Assembly (NCBI RefSeq): GCF_026239735.1
Contig: NZ_JAPIVT010000002.1
Span: 248,001 to 312,000 of the forward strand
Reading direction: 5' to 3'
From: Pedobacter sp. MC2016-05
GTDB lineage: Bacteria; Bacteroidota; Bacteroidia; Sphingobacteriales; Sphingobacteriaceae
DNA: 64,000 bases
Shown piece after piece: positions 10,061-19,697 of this stretch (position 1 is the first letter of the stretch; each line of letters starts with the position of its first letter). A program made the translations under genes and the position numbers. A model generated the notes under the pieces. The model saw only the letters and a list, made by a program, of their open reading frames with translations. It had not been told where the DNA came from and did no database searches.

Positions 10061-11347
10061 TTAATTTACCCTTGGCTTCCAGAACTTCAAGCCAAACAAA
10101 AACACCACAAAGAAACAGAAAAAAGGCACCAGAAAACCATACTGAATGCTAGCAGTCTGGTCAGAAATGTATCCCAAAAACAAGGGCAGTATCGCACCGC
10201 CAACAATTGACATCACAATCAAGGAGGAGCCTATTTTGGTGTCTTTCCCAATCCCAGCAATTCCTAATGAGAAAATGGTGGGAAACATAATGGACATGAA
10301 AAATGAAACGCCGATGAGTGCATATACAGTAATAATTCCGTGAGAAAAAATAGCCACCAATGTTAATAACATACTGAACAATGCGTAAATGAATAGCAGA
10401 ATATTGGGTGCGGTAAAGCGCATAAAGAAAGTTCCAACAAATCTCCCAATCATAAATGCAAGGCCAGCGCCTCCCGCATACCAACTGGCTGAGGAAGAAG
10501 TTAATCCTGCTGATGAAGTGGCAAAACGTATAAAAAAACTCAAGACACATACCTGAGCTCCGACATAGAAAAACTGAGCTATGATGGCGAACCTGAGATG
10601 CCTATGCATAAAAGCCTTTAGAATAGAGGTCTTTTCGTCTTTAACCTGTGTATCTTTTATATCCGGTAATTTAATAAATATGAATAGTGCCGCAATTATT
10701 AGTATTAAACAGCCTAATATCGCATATGGCCCTTTCACAGTTCCAGCTTCGTTCATCAAAAATTGTTCTTTTTCCAAAGGGAGCATACTGAAAATCTCTT
10801 GATCAGAGAGGCTGCTTTCACTTAAGATAAATTTCCCTCCGATTACCGGAGCCAGGAATGCGGCAAGACCGTTAAAGGATTGCGCAAAATTTAACCGCTG
10901 TGTAGCACTGCCAGGGTCACCCAAAGCAACTACATATGGGTTTGCTGCAGTTTCGAGAAAGGTAAGTCCACAGGCTAAAACAAACAAAGCCGTCAGAAAA
11001 AAGAAATACACGCCCGTGTCTGCTGCCGGTATGAATAAAAAAGATCCAATAGCGAATAAAACCAAACCAAATATGATTCCAAACTTATAACCATACTTCT
11101 TCATTAAAAAACCTGCTGGAAGTGCCATGATGAAATAGGCAATGAAGACAGAAAAATCGATCAGAGCGGTTTCAAGATCTGACAGAGAGAAAGCCCTTTT
11201 CAAATGTGGGATTAAAACTGGATCGAGGTTATGCACAAAACCCCAGAAAAAAAACAGACTGGTTATAAGAACAAGCGCAAAAAGATTTTTTGCACGGCTT
11301 TCATCGATGGTTTCGTTTTTAATAGATGTTTGATGTATGGGGTTCAT
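10061..11347 (-). CDS. fucP: FucP-type sugar:H+ symporter (MFS)
   Basis: The 428-residue protein has about 12 predicted membrane segments and the layout of the FHS (fucose-galactose-glucose) family. Recognisable features are the FFFWGFVHNLDPVLIPHLK first helix and the ETAANPYV motif after helix four, where FucP carries its conserved glutamate and asparagine. Length is normal for FucP, which is about 430 residues. It would import free monosaccharide, most simply L-fucose, from the periplasm with protons. It lies 21 bases upstream of the dehydratase gene and is probably in one operon with it. The exact sugar cannot be read from sequence. Confidence 0.85.
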   Translation of the reverse strand: MNPIHQTSIKNETIDESRAKNLFALVLITSLFFFWGFVHNLDPVLIPHLKRAFSLSDLETALIDFSVFIAYFIMALPAGFLMKKYGYKFGIIFGLVLFAIGSFLFIPAADTGVYFFFLTALFVLACGLTFLETAANPYVVALGDPGSATQRLNFAQSFNGLAAFLAPVIGGKFILSESSLSDQEIFSMLPLEKEQFLMNEAGTVKGPYAILGCLILIIAALFIFIKLPDIKDTQVKDEKTSILKAFMHRHLRFAIIAQFFYVGAQVCVLSFFIRFATSSAGLTSSSASWYAGGAGLAFMIGRFVGTFFMRFTAPNILLFIYALFSMLLTLVAIFSHGIITVYALIGVSFFMSIMFPTIFSLGIAGIGKDTKIGSSLIVMSIVGGAILPLFLGYISDQTASIQYGFLVPFFCFFVVFLFGLKFWKPRVN

Positions 11348-11521
11348 TTTTATAATGTAATAAATTATGCTCCTGAGCGTAGAATTTGATGTATACTGGC
11401 ATAAGCGTCATATTTTATGGTCCCACGCGTGACACCATAAGTAATGTTAATATTCAAACTGATATTTATAAATGTGCAAAAGCTTCCATAGGTTAAAGAC
11501 TGATCCCTCCTAAATTAAACG

Positions 11522-12388
11522 CTACCAACATTCCTTCTGATAAACCAAGGGGGTTTTACCAGTAATCTTCCTAAAATGTTTGTAGAAGCTGGTAAAGCAT
11601 GAGTAGCCACTTTCATAGCAAACTTCTTTAATACTCAGCTGGTTCTCACTTAGCATCTTGCATGCTTGTCCTATCCTTACTTCATTCAAAAACCTGGTAT
11701 AGGTCTTTTTACTGGTAGCTTTGAAAAATCTGCAGAAGGATGTCGGACTAACATTGACTGTTGCCGCAATTTCTCTAAGATCTATTTTTCGCTTATAATT
11801 ATTTAGGGTATGCTTATAAACAGCACCCAACCGATCTTTGTCTCTGTTTGATGAGGCTAGATGAAAACCTGAAGCGTGAAATGCTTGTACACCTTTACAA
11901 CGCCCAATCTGTGACAGGCAATCGATAAAAAGTAAAAGTCTTTTGGCACCAACAGACCGTACAATACGCGTAATTAAGGAACCAACTGCATTTTTACCTA
12001 TTGTGGACAACTGAAGGTATTGCGAACAAGAACACATTTCAAGGGTATTTCTGATACCTTGAAACTCAGGCAAGCCAAAAAAAGCATTGTCAAACAACTC
12101 CTTATCAAAATGAATTACATAGATTTCCACTTCGCTAGAGGGCGCATCAAAATATTTGGGGGCAAGCCTCCAGTAATGCGGTATGTTCTTTCCTACCAAC
12201 AGGATATGACCGTCGTTAAAGGGGATAATGCTATCTCCAACATGCTGCATGCCACTACCTTTTTTGAAATAAATCAATTCAAGGTCAGTATGGAAGTGCA
12301 GATAATTATTAACATCTGGCCTGGTATCAACCCTAGAAACAAATGAATGAAATAAATCGTTGCGGATATGTATAGCTTGAGGTTTCAT
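11522..12388 (-). CDS. AraC-family transcriptional regulator
   Basis: The protein has an N-terminal cupin-like sensing domain (HFHTDLELIYFKKGSG) and a C-terminal AraC double helix-turn-helix ending in GYSCFTSFYKHFRKITGKTP. I place the start at 12388 (MKPQAIHIRND), giving 288 residues. The longer frame reaching 12481 adds a basic stretch with no domain and runs toward the SusD stop. The protein lies between SusD and the FucP/dehydratase genes on the same strand and is likely a local regulator responding to the imported sugar. Confidence 0.85.
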   Translation of the reverse strand: MKPQAIHIRNDLFHSFVSRVDTRPDVNNYLHFHTDLELIYFKKGSGMQHVGDSIIPFNDGHILLVGKNIPHYWRLAPKYFDAPSSEVEIYVIHFDKELFDNAFFGLPEFQGIRNTLEMCSCSQYLQLSTIGKNAVGSLITRIVRSVGAKRLLLFIDCLSQIGRCKGVQAFHASGFHLASSNRDKDRLGAVYKHTLNNYKRKIDLREIAATVNVSPTSFCRFFKATSKKTYTRFLNEVRIGQACKMLSENQLSIKEVCYESGYSCFTSFYKHFRKITGKTPLVYQKECW

Positions 12389-12526
12389 AACTTGCTTAAA
12401 TAGGAATAGAATTGAGCGTTGTAAACAAAAGCGCTGAAATTTGGATTTTAAAAAGCGCCATTCCCTAGGGAATGACGCCAACTATACTAACCATTTGTGT
12501 TTGAATATTTACAGATCCGGGTATAT

Positions 12527-14149
12527 CTAATACCCTGGATTTTGAGTCAGATTTTTATTAAGATCCCTTTCAGATTGTGGAATTGGCCAAAGCTCGTTTT
12601 TACCTACAATGAAATTTCGTTTTTTGAAGATGAAATAACCATTGGCGTTTACTGGATAATCTTTATAATTAGTCGGATCATTGGTCAGTTTCATTCCAGT
12701 AAATTGCTGGTTATTCTCTGAACCGATGATGCCCCATCTCAAACAATCAAAATATCTAATTCCCTCGAAAGCGAACTCTACCCGACGTTCCCTACGAATG
12801 ATCGTTCTTAATGCTGTTGGATCGGTTGTAGTTACAGCTGGCATAGCAACCGCAGCTCTTCCTCTCACTTTATTGATGGTAGCGTCTAAAAGCGCCTGAT
12901 CTACACTTCCACTTTCCAATTTAGCTTCTAAATAGCCTAATAAAACTTCTGCATATCTGATCAAAGGAAAATTATTTCCTGTATTATTGGTTGTAGCTAC
13001 AGCCGGATCATCCTCCAGGAATTTATAAATCGCATAGCCACTCCATACACCAGGATATTGGTTTAAACGATCAGGGAGTGTAGTGCCAGGTTTGGCAGAA
13101 TATACCCTTCCACGGAAACTGGTACGATCAGAAATCATGATGTTGAAATCCATCCTGGGGTCGCGGTTATCATAAGGGCTATTTTTATCGAATAATGGAG
13201 ATTCTGCTATTGTTTTTCCATCTTTACACTCATAAGCTTCGACAAGCTCATTAAACGGAGAATATTGATGCCATCCACCCCAGGTTTCAGGAGTTAAGTA
13301 TTGCAGCAAGGCATGATTGTAAGTATCTCTGATATACTGCATGGACATAATGATTTCACGACTTGTCTCTCCTGCATTTAAGAACAGTTCGCGGTATCTT
13401 GGATCTATAATGTAATAATTGAAGTCGATGATGGTCTTGTAGGTAGTGGCTGCATCTGCCCATTTTTTCTGGGCGAGTTGTAGTCGACCCAAAATTGCCA
13501 GTGCCGATGCCGAGGTCATGTGTCCCAGGCGGTCATTGCTGACTGACACAGGGAGGGCAGCAGCTGCGGCCTTTAACTCGCTTTCGCAAAATGCCCAAAC
13601 CTCTGCCTTTGGTGTGCGGGTTACTGAATTTGCTTCTTCTACTGTCAACAATTTCTGTACTAGTGGTACATCGCCAAAATACAAAGCGAGATTAAAGTAA
13701 TTGTATGCCCTGATGGTTTTTACCTCACCAATCATGACGGCTTTTTGAGCAGCATCCATAGTAACAAGACCAATGTTCGCTAAGAAATTATTACACCTTG
13801 TGATCTGGCCATATGCTTGCGAATAATAGGACCCAACAAATCCATAGGTAGGATTTAATGTTCCGTTGGTAAAGTTGTCAGGAATCAATTCTTTTTCCGA
13901 TCCGTTACCGGCCATCAGATCCAGATTAACCATTGATGTTCCTGCCCAGAAATTATAGCCGGTAAATCCCGCTCCACTGTCATACACACCATTCAAGGCA
14001 AGCGTTGCGTCATTGGCCGTCTTCCAAAAAGTGGCATCAGAGATGGAAGAAAGGGGTTGGGTATCTAAGATATCTTTTTTACATCCTGCAATCACAGTCA
14101 GGAAGGAACATCCCACCACGACTGTTAATTTATATATATAATTTTTCAT
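12527..14149 (-). CDS. SusD/RagB glycan-binding lipoprotein
   Basis: The 540-residue protein has a lipoprotein signal peptide: a hydrophobic stretch ends in VIAGCKKD, so Cys23 is the lipidation site. The SusD-like N-terminal domain, TPR-type helices and RagB/SusD C-terminal domain follow. The carboxyl end ELWPIPQSERDLNKNLTQNPGY is the family's hallmark ending. It forms the lid of the SusC transporter at the outer membrane and captures oligosaccharides. It begins 31 bases after the SusC stop, the usual order and spacing of a PUL. No surface glycan-binding protein of the SusE/F kind follows it. Confidence 0.95.
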   Translation of the reverse strand: MKNYIYKLTVVVGCSFLTVIAGCKKDILDTQPLSSISDATFWKTANDATLALNGVYDSGAGFTGYNFWAGTSMVNLDLMAGNGSEKELIPDNFTNGTLNPTYGFVGSYYSQAYGQITRCNNFLANIGLVTMDAAQKAVMIGEVKTIRAYNYFNLALYFGDVPLVQKLLTVEEANSVTRTPKAEVWAFCESELKAAAAALPVSVSNDRLGHMTSASALAILGRLQLAQKKWADAATTYKTIIDFNYYIIDPRYRELFLNAGETSREIIMSMQYIRDTYNHALLQYLTPETWGGWHQYSPFNELVEAYECKDGKTIAESPLFDKNSPYDNRDPRMDFNIMISDRTSFRGRVYSAKPGTTLPDRLNQYPGVWSGYAIYKFLEDDPAVATTNNTGNNFPLIRYAEVLLGYLEAKLESGSVDQALLDATINKVRGRAAVAMPAVTTTDPTALRTIIRRERRVEFAFEGIRYFDCLRWGIIGSENNQQFTGMKLTNDPTNYKDYPVNANGYFIFKKRNFIVGKNELWPIPQSERDLNKNLTQNPGY

Positions 14150-14180
14150 TTCGTTTTATTAATTATCCTAACTAATCAGA

Positions 14181-17100
14181 TTATAATTTCACATTGATGC
14201 CAAAAGTATAAATGGCAGTGAGGGGGTAGAAATTGGGATTATCTCCAGACCCCTGCCCATTTTCCGGATCCCATCCTTCGTAGAAATCGTTCAGGGTGAA
14301 AAGATTCTGGCCCCCTGCGAACACTCTTAATTTTTCCAGACCAATTTTCTTGGTCAGGTTATTGGGTATAGTGTAACCAATCTGGGCATTTTTTAACCGC
14401 ACGAATGTTCCTGACCTATTCCAATAAGAATTTCTTTGAACATTGGCACTGCCCTGGCTTAAATTAGTGATACGTGGATAGATGGCGTTTCGGTCAGGAT
14501 TCTGTGGCGTCCAGGCGTTCTCGTATTGCCACTGTTGAACGTTTCCGCCATTGTACAAAGCATAAGCTTGATATGATCCCATTTGAACGGTGTAGTCTCC
14601 AAGACCTGAAAATAAAACCGAAGCATCAAATCCTTTGTAGCTCGCATTCAAATTTAAACCATAGGATATTTTCGGATTGGTATTCCCTAAGATCTGTCTG
14701 TCATAAGTGGCATCAACCTTACCATCAGGAAGCCCGTTTGGACCGCTGATATCTTTAAACCTGATGTTACCGGGTGCACCTCCATTTGGCTGGGTTGGAT
14801 AACTGGCTACATCCGCCGCGTCAACAAACAATCCATCAGCTACAAATCCATAAATTGGATTTAAAGCTTGGCCCAAAAAGAAATTAGGAATTACACTTTG
14901 AATATCACCTGCTATTTTGATCACCTTTTGATTGTTGTATGAGAAATTGGGCGATACACCAAAGTTGACATTTCCAATTTTATTATTGTAAGTCAAGCTG
15001 ACTTCGACACCCCTGTTTTGAATAGAGCCTGCATTTTGTATTGGAGCACTTAAACCTAATGTCGATGAAACCGGAACCTGATACAAAATGTCCTTGGCAG
15101 TTCTATCGTAAATATCGATTGTACCGCTCAGTGTATTCTTAAAGAAGGTAAAATCAAGACCTAAATTGGCCGTCGTAGTTGTTTCCCATTTAATATCGCG
15201 GTTTGCAGCAGCAGTAACTGCAGCTCCAGGAGCGATCACGCCCCCAAAATTATATCTTGTATTGGTACTGATATTGTATTGATAAGGATAATTGGCAATA
15301 TTGGCATTGCCTAAAGAACCATAGGATGCTCTGATTTTTAATTCATTGATCCAGTTTATATTATCTTTGATGAATGCTTCTTCTGAAATTCTCCAACCTG
15401 CCGAAACTGCAGGAAAGACACCATAACGATTATCAGGGGCAAACCGTGACGAGCCATCATATCTTACATTGGCCTCAAAAAGGTATTTACCACCGAAATC
15501 GTAGTTGAATCGGGAAAAGTATGATCTGAAAGCATATTCATTGGCGCTACCTGAAGTTTGTTGATTGGTAGTTGCACCGGCATCGAGTTGATAAAGCAAA
15601 TTATTAGGAAATCTGTCTCGAAATGCCCTTGAATTATCATCGCGATGCGCTTCCTGCTGGTATCCGCCTAAGATGGAAAAATTGTGTTTTCCAAAGCTCT
15701 TAACATATTTAGCAAGCAGATTAAGTGTAACTTCATTTCCATCTGTATTGGCCACATTTAAACTATTCGGACCAACATAAGTTGTTTTGTCAATGTTGAT
15801 ATCTGCTACATATGTAGTATTTACGCTGGTGTAATAGTGATAACCAGCCGTTCCGCTTAAATTTAAGCCGGGTATAATGTCCCATGAAAGTGTGGTATTC
15901 CCATAAAAGTTTTTAGCACGAAGATTATTAAAACCCTCACTGGCCAACCATGCTTCGGGAGCAAAAAAATCCTGGCGTCCATAAGTGCCGTCAGATTTTA
16001 AACCCGCGATGGTATTGGGTTCACGTACGGCAAAACCGATGATTCCCCCAATTCCCGCCGCATTGGACTGAGGTTGCGTTTGAACTTGCGAAAAACCCAG
16101 AATACTGGTTTTAAGGTTCAAATTATCTTTGATCCGGGTATCAACGTTTGCCTGAAAATCGTATCTCTTATTGTTTGTTTCTGCCGTAAGCCCATTATGA
16201 TCGCGAAAACTACCTGATAAATAATATACATTATTGCCTTCGCCACCAGAAACATTAACATTATGATATTGTTGAAATCCTGAACCTGTGTTGAGTAAAT
16301 TCTTCAAATGGGGAACGTTAGGAAAGTTGTCAGGATCGTTCCCACTTCTGTATTTCGCTACTACATCTGCGCTTGCACCTGTAAGTTCCGCATATGTCCA
16401 GGAATCAACAAATTGCGGCAGGCTTGTTATTTTTTCCCAACCAAAATAATTATTATAACTGATCACTGTTTTTCCTTTCTGACCACGCTTTGTTGTAACT
16501 AGAATAACGCCATTTGCAGCACGATTACCATAAATCGCAGCCGATGCCGCATCTTTTAACACGGTCATACTGGCAATATTGTCTGGTGCAACATCATCCA
16601 GTGAACCGGCAATTCCATCAATCAGTATTAAAGGACTGCTTCCGGAGTTGAAAGTACCTACCCCTCTAATAATTACTCTTGCACCATCACTACCCGGACG
16701 ACCGCCACCTTGCTGTACCTGCACACCCGGCGATAAACCAGATAGTGCCTGAGATGCCTGAGTGATCGGTCGGTTATCAAGATCTTTTGAAGAAACTGTG
16801 CTGACCGACCCTGTCAGGTTGACTTTCTTTTGTGTACCGTAACCCACAATCACGACCTCATCCAGTTTTTTATTGTCATCAGCCAGCTGGACATTGATTT
16901 GTGTTTGCTGACCAACAGCTACTTCCTTGGTTCCGAAACCAATAAAACTAAAAACAAGCGTGCCATTACCATCTGGAATGCTCAGTGAATAATTACCCTG
17001 GGCATCGGTTTGGGATGTTTTACCGGATTCTTTGTGTTTAACAACCACGCCTGGTATGGCTTTTCCATTTACATCGGTAACTTTACCGCTAATAGTGACG

Positions 17101-17264
17101 TCGATTTTTTTGTTGCTGTGAAGCACGGTATTTAATTTATTCGAAAGGCTGAGGCTTGTGCTGGCTAGTGCGTTAGCAACAGGAGCAACTGAAAGTATTG
17201 AACCTAGAGTTAACATTGTTAACAGTCTGCGCCAGTTTACTGGCGATATTGGAATTATTTCCAT
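14181..17264 (-). CDS. SusC/RagA TonB-dependent outer-membrane transporter
   Basis: The 1027-residue protein has an N-terminal export region (about residues 1-35), then a carboxypeptidase-regulatory-like domain (VTISGKVTDVNGKAIPGV...). The SusC signature region LDEVVIVGYGTQKK is followed by the plug with LKDAASAAIYG and by a 22-strand barrel region that ends in a terminal aromatic-rich strand. It imports oligosaccharides across the outer membrane using TonB energy and pairs with the SusD lid encoded just downstream. A short upstream frame at 17255-17527 overlaps its start, but I regard that as leader sequence. Confidence 0.96.
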   Translation of the reverse strand: MEIIPISPVNWRRLLTMLTLGSILSVAPVANALASTSLSLSNKLNTVLHSNKKIDVTISGKVTDVNGKAIPGVVVKHKESGKTSQTDAQGNYSLSIPDGNGTLVFSFIGFGTKEVAVGQQTQINVQLADDNKKLDEVVIVGYGTQKKVNLTGSVSTVSSKDLDNRPITQASQALSGLSPGVQVQQGGGRPGSDGARVIIRGVGTFNSGSSPLILIDGIAGSLDDVAPDNIASMTVLKDAASAAIYGNRAANGVILVTTKRGQKGKTVISYNNYFGWEKITSLPQFVDSWTYAELTGASADVVAKYRSGNDPDNFPNVPHLKNLLNTGSGFQQYHNVNVSGGEGNNVYYLSGSFRDHNGLTAETNNKRYDFQANVDTRIKDNLNLKTSILGFSQVQTQPQSNAAGIGGIIGFAVREPNTIAGLKSDGTYGRQDFFAPEAWLASEGFNNLRAKNFYGNTTLSWDIIPGLNLSGTAGYHYYTSVNTTYVADINIDKTTYVGPNSLNVANTDGNEVTLNLLAKYVKSFGKHNFSILGGYQQEAHRDDNSRAFRDRFPNNLLYQLDAGATTNQQTSGSANEYAFRSYFSRFNYDFGGKYLFEANVRYDGSSRFAPDNRYGVFPAVSAGWRISEEAFIKDNINWINELKIRASYGSLGNANIANYPYQYNISTNTRYNFGGVIAPGAAVTAAANRDIKWETTTTANLGLDFTFFKNTLSGTIDIYDRTAKDILYQVPVSSTLGLSAPIQNAGSIQNRGVEVSLTYNNKIGNVNFGVSPNFSYNNQKVIKIAGDIQSVIPNFFLGQALNPIYGFVADGLFVDAADVASYPTQPNGGAPGNIRFKDISGPNGLPDGKVDATYDRQILGNTNPKISYGLNLNASYKGFDASVLFSGLGDYTVQMGSYQAYALYNGGNVQQWQYENAWTPQNPDRNAIYPRITNLSQGSANVQRNSYWNRSGTFVRLKNAQIGYTIPNNLTKKIGLEKLRVFAGGQNLFTLNDFYEGWDPENGQGSGDNPNFYPLTAIYTFGINVKL

Positions 17265-18541
17265 ATTTGGTTAGTTGGTTTATTGTTATTTAAGATTAGG
17301 CTAAAAAGATTTGGAGCCTTCTCATTATGATTTTGTGAAGTATATGTGCCTAGACTTAAAGGCTGATCAATAGATAAGATTAAGTTCTTTTTATTTCCAT
17401 AAGCATTTCTTAATAGTTGGCGAATCTCATACAGCATCACTAAAGTACCGGTGTGAATTGTCTTCAGTTTTTTTTGAAAGAAAAATTCCATTCTGTTCTC
17501 GAGTGAACACTTTTTATAATGATTCAAATATTTGGTTATCTATCCTCTTAATTAGAAAAAAGAATATATTCAAATATAAAATGGAAGGAGACCGCAGCAT
17601 TTATCATATTCAGACATCTTTTTATATTTTTCCGACTTTTATTTAAAAAACTATCCATATCCTGGCATGGGCAAACATATCAGTTAGAAAAAATCACCTT
17701 CACTGAGGAGTTGATTTTTTTGCTTAATAGTCGCACAGCTAGCTGAGCAGTAGAAAACAAGTACCTTTCAAAACCTTAAGCGGAAAATAGGTAATGTTGT
17801 TCTTGTGAGTGGCAATTGTTGGCTGAGCTTTCAAATTGAGAATACACTTTAAACGCATTTAATATATTGCTTACAAACAGCGGAACCAGTTACCGATCAC
17901 ATAAATCTCTTATTAGTTAATGAGCATAACAAAATTAAATCTCAGAAAAAGCGGAGATTATTTAGGCTTTCAAGAAAGAAGTGTTAAAATGAGGCACACC
18001 ATCTTTACAATAGAATTAGAGCCTGTCGAAGTCAAAAAAGTATTTATTGATATTAGAAATGATGGTGAGGAGAACAGTAAGCTATTATTACTGATAAGTC
18101 AACAAATTTTGGAATAACCATAACTGTAACCTACTTCATTTTTTAGTTCGCATTTAAGGAAATCCCTTTCATGTATTATCCGCTTTACGAAATATCTGTT
18201 GGCGCGCGTCAATTTACTCTTGATGGCTTTACCATCAGTATATTGGGACCGGAAATTCATGGCTCAGTCTGCATATGGTTGTTATCTCTGGAATTTCCTG
18301 CAGTTTCTGTTTGAACCTACAACCAGGTCCTCCTGGAATTAACGTTTAAAAACAACGAATTAACAAGCTTTTCACGCAACTATGTATTGCTTTAGGAATA
18401 GTATTTATAGGAATCTCTTATTTACCTCCTTTTTACGTATTCCTACCCTGTCATAAATGCTTTGATACTTTTCGGGGCTGATTATAATTTCTCTTTCCTT
18501 CAGTGTTTACTATGGATAATATGGAAGCTAAGTTGCTTATA
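17265..18541. other. Long PUL upstream region, possible small ORF
   Basis: About 1.28 kb lies between SusC and the next regulator gene, both on the minus strand. It must carry the susC promoter. A TATATTTG box (TAnnTTTG type) occurs on the minus strand at 17571-17578, but I see no clear -33 element. An open frame of 65 codons at 17920-18117 on the plus strand (MSITKLNLRKSGDYLG...) has a plausible composition but no clear ribosome site or family, and is not called. A second short frame starts at 18171. The rest shows no recognisable gene, so some of this may be decayed sequence. Confidence 0.4.
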
Positions 18542-19435
18542 TCAGTCAATAAAATTTAATGTTTTGTTTTGCGTCTTGTAAGCACCAGGTGTCAACCCCG
18601 TGATTTTTTTAAATACGCGAGAAAAATAGTGCACATTATCAAAACCTGTCAGTTCGGCTATCTCTTCCTGCTGCTTCTTTGTTGTAATTATCAAATACTG
18701 TGCCCGTTCAATTCTTTTCTGGAGAATAAAATTTACCGGACTTTGACCTGTGTACCGGTGAAAGAGTCTGGAGAAGTAGTCCGTATTAAGGTTAGCCCGA
18801 TCAGCAAGCTGGCTTATTCGCAGGGGTGTTTTAAGATTAATTTGAATATACCCTATCGCATCCATGACGGCAGGAGGATTGAGGATGAGGCTATCTTTAT
18901 GGAATACTTCGGGCTTAAGAAATTTTGATATCAATAGCAATATCAGCCCTTGGGTCTCATATTGGACCGAAATACTTTGAAGATTATTCAGTTCGGTATA
19001 TTCTTTATAGTAAATATCTTTTTCATAAACCATTGGGTCATGAGATCGGTTAATACCACGGCCTGGATTTATTGCGATCAATCGCTTGAAATGAGCAATG
19101 TCAGCAGAGTTTGCCTCGATCTCCATCGTCTCCCTGTAATTGTAAAATAGAGATATTCCGTCAGCAGATTCTTCAAAAAACTGGACGAAATACTGACTTA
19201 AAAATGAATCGCAGTATAAATTGCAAAGGGTGAAACTCGGAATCAAATAGAGAAAGCCAGGCCTTAGGTTTATCGTTCCTTTTGGACCGGCTATTTCACC
19301 TTTTCCTTCATCAATGTAATATATTCGGTAGTAGGGACTAATCACATTTCTAAAATTCCATTTCTTACCCAGCTTAACATAATCCACATTCAACAATTGG
19401 AAAGAATGCTTGATAAGCTTTTTGTTCATTGTCAT
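18542..19435 (-). CDS. AraC-family transcriptional regulator
   Basis: The 297-residue protein has an N-terminal cupin-type domain (INLRPGFLYLIPSFT) and a C-terminal AraC domain with both helix-turn-helix units. The final one is FDNVHYFSRVFKKITGLTPGAYK. A second in-frame ATG lies two codons in. It is the second AraC regulator of the PUL and sits between the long susC upstream region and the hybrid sensor gene. It probably controls the sugar-utilisation genes; the effector is unknown. Confidence 0.87.
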   Translation of the reverse strand: MTMNKKLIKHSFQLLNVDYVKLGKKWNFRNVISPYYRIYYIDEGKGEIAGPKGTINLRPGFLYLIPSFTLCNLYCDSFLSQYFVQFFEESADGISLFYNYRETMEIEANSADIAHFKRLIAINPGRGINRSHDPMVYEKDIYYKEYTELNNLQSISVQYETQGLILLLISKFLKPEVFHKDSLILNPPAVMDAIGYIQINLKTPLRISQLADRANLNTDYFSRLFHRYTGQSPVNFILQKRIERAQYLIITTKKQQEEIAELTGFDNVHYFSRVFKKITGLTPGAYKTQNKTLNFID

Positions 19436-19697
19436 TAACTTTAGTTTTTGATTGGGCTAACTTGAATTACTCATATTCATCAAAAGAGAGCGTGAACAAA
19501 AAATTCACAACAGTCTGCATTTGGTTAGTATCGCTAAATTCAGCTAATGAAAATATATAATTGGGGGGCTGGCAGGTAAAATAAGAGGGGGTAAATATAA
19601 AAATGTGGGGTAAAAACGAGGATTTTTAAGTTGTCAGAAATAATAGACAAGAAATTAGATTCCTGGAAATGCATATCCAAAAATTGGTAACTGAGGC

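Noticed and set aside
17255..17527. 90-codon frame overlapping the susC start
   Set aside because: It overlaps the SusC start codon, has no family and lies in the expected leader and promoter region.
17920..18117. 65-codon plus-strand frame in the long PUL upstream region
   Set aside because: Composition is plausible but there is no ribosome site, neighbour or family to support it.
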